The position numbers and the translations under genes are program-made. A DNA stretch of 10,272 bases from Rhodoferax sp. (GTDB lineage Bacteria > Pseudomonadota > Gammaproteobacteria > Burkholderiales > Burkholderiaceae), in contig JAIFMT010000142.1 of NCBI GenBank assembly GCA_020048295.1, positions 1-10,272 of the forward strand. Reading direction: 5' to 3'. The notes under the pieces were generated by a model. The model saw only the letters and a program-made list of their open reading frames with translations. It searched no databases and was not told the origin of the DNA. Of this stretch, positions 6,152-10,272 are shown piece by piece (position 1 is the stretch's first letter; every line of letters begins with the position of its first letter).

Positions 6152-6652
6152 TCAGGTCTGCGTCTTTTCGGTTTTTGGTATCTTGGTCGGCGAGTAGGTG
6201 AACACCTCGGTGGCCACCATGCCTTGTGGCGCGTTGATGCCGGACTTGGTCGGATCAAGCTCGTCGCGCACCTGCTGCTGCACCTGCACGGCGCTGGCGC
6301 TAGCTGCCCACAGCGACTTGACCTGGTCGATCAGCATCTTGTAAATCGGCTCGGGCGGCGGATCTTCAACTTTTTCAGCCACCGGACGCTTGATGGTCCA
6401 GTCAGCAGAGGCCTGCGCTGCCGCATCTTTGCGCACCGGATCAGCCACGCTACTGTAAACCCCTTCGCCGGCGCTAGATTTGTCGGCCTGCCCAATCATG
6501 TTGATGACGCTGGGTATGGGTTCCTCGGCAGCCACTGCCTGGGTCGGCAGATTGACCGGTGCAACAGGCATAACGCGACCCGTTGCAAGCGAAGCCGATT
6601 CTGCGGCTACCGGCCGCAAGCTGGGGATTCGATCAATGGATGGCAGTTGCAT
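6152..6652 (-). CDS. Uncharacterised protein, 166 residues, likely disordered with one helical core; candidate flagellar-regulon member
   Basis: I do not recognise this family. The protein has no signal peptide and no membrane segment. Residues 1-95 are rich in Ala, Pro, Ser and Val and look disordered. Residues 97-131 (DPPPEPIYKMLIDQVKSLW, then an Ala/Ser/Gln-rich stretch to VRDEL) should form a helix, probably amphipathic with a single Trp, and look like the functional core. The tail EVFTYSPTKIPKTEK ends basic. Codon use resembles the neighbours and no long competing frame is credible, so I regard it as a real gene. The ATG at 6652 is the first possible start, since TGA lies two codons before it in frame. 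It has no close Shine-Dalgarno sequence; a strong one (GGAGG) sits 34 nt upstream. A sigma-28-like promoter at 6705-6731 points the same way. The absence of a signal peptide would suit a cytoplasmic protein or a flagellar export substrate, but that is speculation. Confidence 0.75.
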   Translation of the reverse strand: MQLPSIDRIPSLRPVAAESASLATGRVMPVAPVNLPTQAVAAEEPIPSVINMIGQADKSSAGEGVYSSVADPVRKDAAAQASADWTIKRPVAEKVEDPPPEPIYKMLIDQVKSLWAASASAVQVQQQVRDELDPTKSGINAPQGMVATEVFTYSPTKIPKTEKTQT

Positions 6653-6682
6653 GGTGCTTCAGGCGTCAGAATGGGTCTGGGT

Positions 6683-6691
6683 CTTTCCTCC
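6683..6691 (-). promoter_or_regulatory. Displaced Shine-Dalgarno-like site in the leader of the small uncharacterised gene
   Basis: On the minus strand this reads GGAGGAAAG, a near-ideal ribosome-binding sequence, but the only start codon in the gene's frame is 34 nt further on (6652). No ATG, GTG or TTG lies between them in any frame. Between the two are a tandem AGACCC repeat (6673-6684) and no obvious hairpin. Either it is not used, or the leader folds, or a rare start codon is used. Confidence 0.4.
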
Positions 6692-6704
6692 GTTCGTAAA
6701 GTCA

Positions 6705-6731
6705 TTAACGGCAGAAATGCAGGGTAATTTA
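6705..6731 (-). promoter_or_regulatory. Sigma-28 (FliA)-like promoter upstream of the small uncharacterised gene
   Basis: On the minus strand the sequence is TAAA (6731-6728), exactly 15 nt, then GCCGTTAA (6712-6705). The known enterobacterial FliA consensus is TAAA-N15-GCCGATAA, so 11 of 12 core bases and the spacing match; the one difference is A to T in the -10 box. Initiation would fall near 6698, leaving a leader of about 46 nt before the ATG at 6652. The tract just upstream is A/T-rich (6738-6762). It is a candidate from sequence only; the mismatch lies in the conserved CGA part, which lowers certainty. Confidence 0.55.
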
Positions 6732-6763
6732 GGCCTATTTTTAAAAAAGTTCTATTTTTTTTG

Positions 6764-6776
6764 GCCGGCACCCGGC
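6764..6776. other. GC-rich hairpin at the glmS stop, with its T tract on the wrong side for glmS
   Basis: GCCGG (6764-6768) and CCGGC (6772-6776) pair around a CAC loop and overlap the last base of the glmS stop codon. The eight T residues at 6755-6762 lie before it on the plus strand, so a glmS transcript meets A residues, not U residues, after the hairpin. It is therefore not a standard intrinsic terminator for glmS. A minus-strand T6 tract follows further on (6743-6748), after a weak A/T stem. Confidence 0.35.
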
Positions 6777-8644
6777 TACTCCACCGTCACCGACTTCGCC
6801 AGGTTACGTGGTTTGTCCACATCGGTACCCCGCGCGCACGCCGTGTGGTAGGCCAACAGTTGTAGCGGCACCACATGCAACATGGGTGACAACTCGCCAT
6901 AGTTCTCGGGCATGCGGATCACATGCAGGCCGTCGCCGCTTTCAATGCGTGTGTCGGCATCGGCCAGCACATACAGCACGCCACCCCGGGCGCGCACTTC
7001 GTGCATATTGCTTTTTAGCTTTTCCAGCAAGGCATCGTTGGGGGCCACGGTGACCACCGGCATGGCACTGGTTACCAGCGCCAGCGGGCCGTGCTTGAGT
7101 TCACCCGCCGGGTAGGCTTCGGCGTGGATGTAGCTGATTTCCTTGAGTTTCAAGGCCCCTTCCAGGGCGATCGGGTAATGCAGGCCACGGCCCAGAAACA
7201 ACGCGTTTTCCTTGGCGGCAAAGTCCTGCGCCCAGGCGATCACCTGCGGCTCCAGCGCCAGCACCGCTTGCAAGGCAGCGGGCAGGTGGCGCAGTGCCTT
7301 GATGTGGCGCGCCTCATCGGCGTCACTGAGCAGCCCGCGCGACTGCGCCAGCGCCAGCGTCAGCAAAAACAGCCCAGCCAGTTGCGCAGTAAAAGCTTTG
7401 GTGGAGGCCACGCCGATCTCGACGCCGGCGCGCGTGATGTAGGCCAGCGCGCATTCGCGCACCATGGCGCTGGTGGCCACGTTGCAAATCGTCAGCGTGT
7501 GTGTCATGCCCAGGCCCTGCGCGTGGCGCAGTGCTGCCAGCGTGTCGGCGGTTTCGCCGCTTTGCGTGATGGTGACCACCAGCGTGCGCGGGTTGGGCAC
7601 CGAGTCACGGTAGCGGTATTCGCTGGCCACCTCAACCTGAGTGGGAATTTTGGCGATGCTCTCCAGCCAGTATTTGGCGGTGCAGCCGCTGTAGTAGCTG
7701 GTGCCGCAGGCCAGGATCAGCACCGAGTCGATGCCCTTGAACACCCGTGCCGCGCTTGCGTTAGTGCCATCAAACAGCTCGGGCATGATGCTGTCCACGC
7801 CCTGCAAGGTGTCGGCAATGGCGCGCGGCTGCTCAAAAATCTCTTTTTGCATGTAGTGCCGGTATGGCCCCAGTTCGGCCGCACCGCTGTGGGCATGCAC
7901 GGTCTTCACCGGGCGCTGCGCGGCGGTGAGCGGCTTGAAGGCCTTGTCGGCCAGCCAGTATTTGCCCAGTTGCAGGTCAGCTATGTCGCCTTCTTCCAGA
8001 TAGACAATTTGATCGGTCACGCCGGCCAGCGCCATCGCATCGCTGGCCAGGTAGTGCGACTGGCCGTCTGCGCCCACGCCCAGAATCAGTGGCGAGCCGG
8101 CGCGCGCGCCAATCAGCCGGTGCGGCTCGTCCTTGCAAAACACCGCAATCGCATAGGCACCCCGCAGCGACCCCAAAGCGCCCTTGACGGCCTCAAACAG
8201 GTCGCCGTCATACAGGCTGTCGATCAGGTGCGCGATGACTTCGGTGTCGGTCTGGCTTTGGAACACATAGCCACGCGCTTGCAGGCTGGCACGCAATTCG
8301 TCGTGGTTTTCAATGATGCCGTTGTGTACCAGCGCAATGCGCCCGGGGCGGCTGGCGGCATCTGGCCCCGGGCCATGACTGAAATGCGGGTGTGCGTTGT
8401 GCACTGCCGGCGCGCCATGCGTGGCCCAGCGGGTGTGGGCAATGCCAGTGCTACCGGCCAGCTGCGTGCTACTGATCTGCGCCAACAGCTCGGCCACGCG
8501 CGCCGTGCTGCGCGCGCGCTGTAAGCCACCAGCATGCACCGCCACGCCACACGAGTCGTAACCCCGGTATTCCAGCCTGGCCAAGCCTTGCACCAGGATG
8601 GGAACGATATTGGTGTTGGAGACCGCGCCGACAATGCCACACAT
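6776..8644 (-). CDS. glmS: Glutamine--fructose-6-phosphate aminotransferase (isomerising), glucosamine-6-phosphate synthase
   Basis: GlmS makes glucosamine-6-phosphate from fructose-6-phosphate and glutamine, the first step to UDP-GlcNAc for peptidoglycan and LPS. The 622-residue product begins MCGIVGAV, with Cys2 as the N-terminal nucleophile of the glutaminase domain. TRWATHG (71-77, R72), HNG (107-109) and QTDTE (131-135, D133) form the glutamine site. Two sugar-isomerase (SIS) domains follow, with CGTSYYSG (313-320), TQSGETADT (360-368), STKAFTAQ (414-421) and [11 protein letters not shown] (495-505). The C-terminus AKSVTVE is identical to the E. coli tail and carries the catalytic lysine (K617). 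A short insert at about 88-101 ([14 protein letters not shown]) before the HNG motif makes it slightly longer than the 609-residue E. coli enzyme. The start at 8644 is set by AGGAG on the minus strand (8651-8655) and by the need for Cys2. The frame runs open to 8971, but that extension overlaps eamA and is rejected. No glmS ribozyme is evident upstream. Confidence 0.97.
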   Translation of the reverse strand: MCGIVGAVSNTNIVPILVQGLARLEYRGYDSCGVAVHAGGLQRARSTARVAELLAQISSTQLAGSTGIAHTRWATHGAPAVHNAHPHFSHGPGPDAASRPGRIALVHNGIIENHDELRASLQARGYVFQSQTDTEVIAHLIDSLYDGDLFEAVKGALGSLRGAYAIAVFCKDEPHRLIGARAGSPLILGVGADGQSHYLASDAMALAGVTDQIVYLEEGDIADLQLGKYWLADKAFKPLTAAQRPVKTVHAHSGAAELGPYRHYMQKEIFEQPRAIADTLQGVDSIMPELFDGTNASAARVFKGIDSVLILACGTSYYSGCTAKYWLESIAKIPTQVEVASEYRYRDSVPNPRTLVVTITQSGETADTLAALRHAQGLGMTHTLTICNVATSAMVRECALAYITRAGVEIGVASTKAFTAQLAGLFLLTLALAQSRGLLSDADEARHIKALRHLPAALQAVLALEPQVIAWAQDFAAKENALFLGRGLHYPIALEGALKLKEISYIHAEAYPAGELKHGPLALVTSAMPVVTVAPNDALLEKLKSNMHEVRARGGVLYVLADADTRIESGDGLHVIRMPENYGELSPMLHVVPLQLLAYHTACARGTDVDKPRNLAKSVTVE

Positions 8645-8650
8645 AAGTTG

Positions 8651-8655
8651 CTCCT
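8651..8655 (-). promoter_or_regulatory. Shine-Dalgarno site that fixes the glmS start
   Basis: On the minus strand this reads AGGAG, 6 nt before the ATG at 8644-8642. Since maturation must expose Cys2, this start is required; the upstream in-frame extension is not translated into a functional glutaminase. Confidence 0.85.
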
Positions 8656-8680
8656 GAAAATGAAGACGCGATAGTAAAAG

Positions 8681-8700
8681 CTGCAGATTGAAATATGCAG
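8681..8700. promoter_or_regulatory. Short inverted repeat in the glmS-eamA divergent region
   Basis: CTGCA (8681-8685) and TGCAG (8696-8700) flank 10 A/T-rich bases. The minus-strand sequence TACTAT (8671-8676), just downstream for glmS, is a possible -10 box, so the repeat would overlap the upstream promoter region of glmS. A repeat of this length can occur by chance. Confidence 0.2.
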
Positions 8701-8780
8701 TCGATTTTCCGCTGATATTTATTGTTAATTTCAACCTTCTGAATTGGCGACAATAGATTTCACAAATTACATTTTTTTGA

Positions 8781-9668
8781 ATGAAAACTTCACTTTCCCT
8801 GCGGCATTTTTTACTGGCACTGGCGGTGGTGGCGGTGTGGGGCAGCAACTTTGTCGTCATCAAGTTGGCGCTGGGACAAATGCCGCCGCTGCTGTTTGCC
8901 ACCCTGCGGTTTGCCGTGGTGGTGCTGCCGATGGTGTTTTTTTTGCCGCGACCCGCCGTGCCGTGGCGCAATCTGGCGGGCTACGGGTTGCTGATTGGGG
9001 TGGGGCAATTCGGCTTGTTGTTTGTGGCCATGAACGGGCACATTTCACCGGGGCTGGCCTCGCTGGTGATTCAAGTACAGGTGTTTTTTACCATTGGCCT
9101 GGCCATGCTGCTGGCGGGTGAGTCCTTGCAGCGGGTGCAGTGGCTGGCGCTGCTGCTGGCGGCCTGCGGCCTGAGCGTGATCGTGGTGCATACCGATGGC
9201 AGCACCACATTGGTCGGTTTGGGGCTGGTGCTGCTGGCAGCGCTGTCGTGGGCCGGCGGCAATCTGGTCAGCCGCTCTGCCGGACGCATCAACATGGTGG
9301 CGTATGTGGTGTGGTCAAGCTTGTTTGCCGTGCCGCCGCTGGCGCTGCTGACGCTGTGGCTGGAAGGCTGGGATGCGCTGGCTGGCGGCATTGCGCACGC
9401 CAATGCGCTGACCTGGGCCGCGGTGGCCTGGCAAGCCTGGGGCAATTCGATGTTTGGCTACGCCGCCTGGGGCTGGCTGCTGTCGCGCTACAGCGCTGCC
9501 ACCATCACGCCGATGGCGCTGCTGGTGCCGCTGGTAGGCATGGGCAGTTCGGCCTGGTGGCTGGGGGAGCCGCTGCCCGACTGGAAGCTGATGGCTGCCG
9601 CGCTGGTGATGACAGGGTTGGCGCTGAACCTGCTGTGGCCATGGTGGCGCAAGCGCGTTCTGCAGTGA
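8781..9668 (+). CDS. eamA: DMT-superfamily exporter, EamA-type (probable cysteine/O-acetylserine exporter)
   Basis: The 295-residue product is an inner-membrane protein with about ten transmembrane helices arranged as two EamA repeats (about 10-140 and 148-285). It resembles E. coli EamA (YdeD) along its length as I recall it: [29 protein letters not shown] (16-44), ARP/[66 protein letters not shown], and an ending MTGLALN. EamA of E. coli exports cysteine pathway metabolites; the same substrate here is an inference, because the DMT family is broad. The last residues WWRKRVLQ put a positive cluster at the cytoplasmic C-terminus. The ATG at 8781 has no Shine-Dalgarno sequence, only a T-rich stretch. 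The gene is divergent from glmS and 56 bp ahead of an Lrp/AsnC regulator on the same strand, a usual arrangement for amino-acid exporters. Confidence 0.9.
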   Translation: MKTSLSLRHFLLALAVVAVWGSNFVVIKLALGQMPPLLFATLRFAVVVLPMVFFLPRPAVPWRNLAGYGLLIGVGQFGLLFVAMNGHISPGLASLVIQVQVFFTIGLAMLLAGESLQRVQWLALLLAACGLSVIVVHTDGSTTLVGLGLVLLAALSWAGGNLVSRSAGRINMVAYVVWSSLFAVPPLALLTLWLEGWDALAGGIAHANALTWAAVAWQAWGNSMFGYAAWGWLLSRYSAATITPMALLVPLVGMGSSAWWLGEPLPDWKLMAAALVMTGLALNLLWPWWRKRVLQ

Positions 9669-9724
9669 AGCTGCCCCAGCGCTCCCGAGCCGCCGGTTGA
9701 CTCTTCAATAAGGACTGCATCACC

Positions 9725-10210
9725 ATGACCCCGCTCACACTGGATGCCATAGACCTGCAATTGCTGGCACGCCTGCAGGTGGATTCGTCGCTCAACAACC
9801 AGGCGCTGGCCGCACGGGTGCATGTGTCGCCGCCGACCTGCCTGCGCCGCGTCAAGCGGCTGTTTGAAGCCGGCCTGATTGAACGCGAGATTGCCGTACT
9901 CAGTGCCGACACACTGGCAGCGGTAATCGGTCACGGGCTGACCGCCATCGTCGAGATCACCCTCGACCGGCAAGACCAGGCGGCACTGGAATCCTTTGAG
10001 CGGCGCGTGCAACTCGATGATGCAGTGCAGCAGTGCTACCGTGTCTCGCCTGGGCCGGACTTTTGTCTAGTGGTGCATGCAGCCAACATGCCCGACTATT
10101 TGGCCCTGAGCCAGCGGCTGTTTACCGCCGATGCCAATGTGCGCAACGTCAAGACTTTTTTCAGCATCAAGCGCAGCAAGTTTGGCGCCACGCTGCCATT
10201 GCCAATTTGA
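9725..10210 (+). CDS. Lrp/AsnC family transcriptional regulator
   Basis: The 161-residue product has the two-domain layout of the family. An N-terminal winged helix-turn-helix spans about 5-60: LDAIDLQLLARLQVDSSLNNQ, ALAARVHVSPPTCLRRVKRL as the HTH with its recognition helix, and GLIEREIAVL as the wing. A C-terminal RAM (ligand-binding, oligomerising) domain spans about 70-150, with LTAIVEITLD, VQQCYRVSPGPDFCLVVHA and NVRNVKTFFSIKRSKFGATLPL. Family members bind amino acids and act as dimers to octamers on DNA. The start at 9725 is preceded by AAGGA (9710-9714), 10 nt upstream. It lies 56 bp after eamA on the same strand, so it probably regulates the exporter or shares its transcript. Its effector cannot be told from sequence; a sulfur amino acid is a guess from the neighbour. 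The 62 bp after its stop hold no feature I can support. Confidence 0.93.
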   Translation: MTPLTLDAIDLQLLARLQVDSSLNNQALAARVHVSPPTCLRRVKRLFEAGLIEREIAVLSADTLAAVIGHGLTAIVEITLDRQDQAALESFERRVQLDDAVQQCYRVSPGPDFCLVVHAANMPDYLALSQRLFTADANVRNVKTFFSIKRSKFGATLPLPI

Positions 10211-10272
10211 TCCCCGCAAGTCACCCGCACCCGCCGGCTGCACCCGTTGACCGTGTGCAACACACAGCCCAC

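Noticed and set aside
7091..8524. Plus-strand open frame of 477 codons opposite glmS
   Set aside because: It lies wholly antisense to glmS, whose family motifs are complete. Its Gln/Arg/His/Val-rich translation is typical of an antisense frame in high-GC DNA.
8645..8780. glmS ribozyme/riboswitch
   Set aside because: The known class is mainly Gram-positive; the leader here is short, with AGGAG near the start, and shows no such core.
8645..8971. N-terminal extension of glmS
   Set aside because: It overlaps the eamA gene and would bury the Cys2 nucleophile; a good ribosome-binding site precedes the 8644 start.

Overview
This window reads as chromosomal DNA of a betaproteobacterium, most likely Burkholderiales and Comamonadaceae-like (Rhodoferax or a relative). 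The evidence is high-GC coding sequence, a Coq7-type ubiquinone hydroxylase, a YhfA-type OsmC protein and the general protein character. The genus is an inference from protein style, not a database match. I see no mobile element, tRNA, rRNA, CRISPR array or defence system. Most of the window is ordinary core metabolism, and the less familiar material lies between about 4.5 and 6.8 kb.

Layout. At the left edge (2-655, minus) is the N-terminal two thirds of a periplasmic substrate-binding protein of the NMT1/THI5-like (COG0715) class, cut by the window end. It is divergent from coq7 (804-1424, plus), a di-iron hydroxylase of ubiquinone synthesis. A YhfA-type OsmC protein (1432-1881, minus) converges on coq7 and is divergent from ilvA (1942-3504, plus). 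ilvA encodes biosynthetic threonine dehydratase with two C-terminal ACT-like domains. Its stop overlaps by 4 bp (ATGA) the start of a cytosolic 5'-nucleotidase gene (3501-4475, plus), so the two are probably co-transcribed and translationally coupled.

Converging on that pair is a minus-strand gene (4482-5939) for a lipoprotein with a Thr-rich tether, a Big-type Ig-like domain and seven RCC1 repeats, enough for one closed beta-propeller. Upstream of it, also minus, is a small uncharacterised protein (6152-6652), predicted disordered with one helical core. It is preceded by a sequence matching the flagellar sigma-28 consensus at 11 of 12 core positions with the exact 15-nt spacing. This is the most interesting lead in the window.

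Next on the minus strand is glmS (6776-8644), glucosamine-6-phosphate synthase, the entry enzyme of UDP-GlcNAc synthesis. Divergent from it are an eamA-like DMT-family exporter gene (8781-9668, plus) and an Lrp/AsnC regulator gene (9725-10210, plus). They probably form an exporter-regulator unit, perhaps for cysteine-related metabolites. Intergenic spaces are short: the longest are 5940-6151 (212 bp), 656-803 (148 bp), 8645-8780 (136 bp) and 6653-6775 (123 bp).
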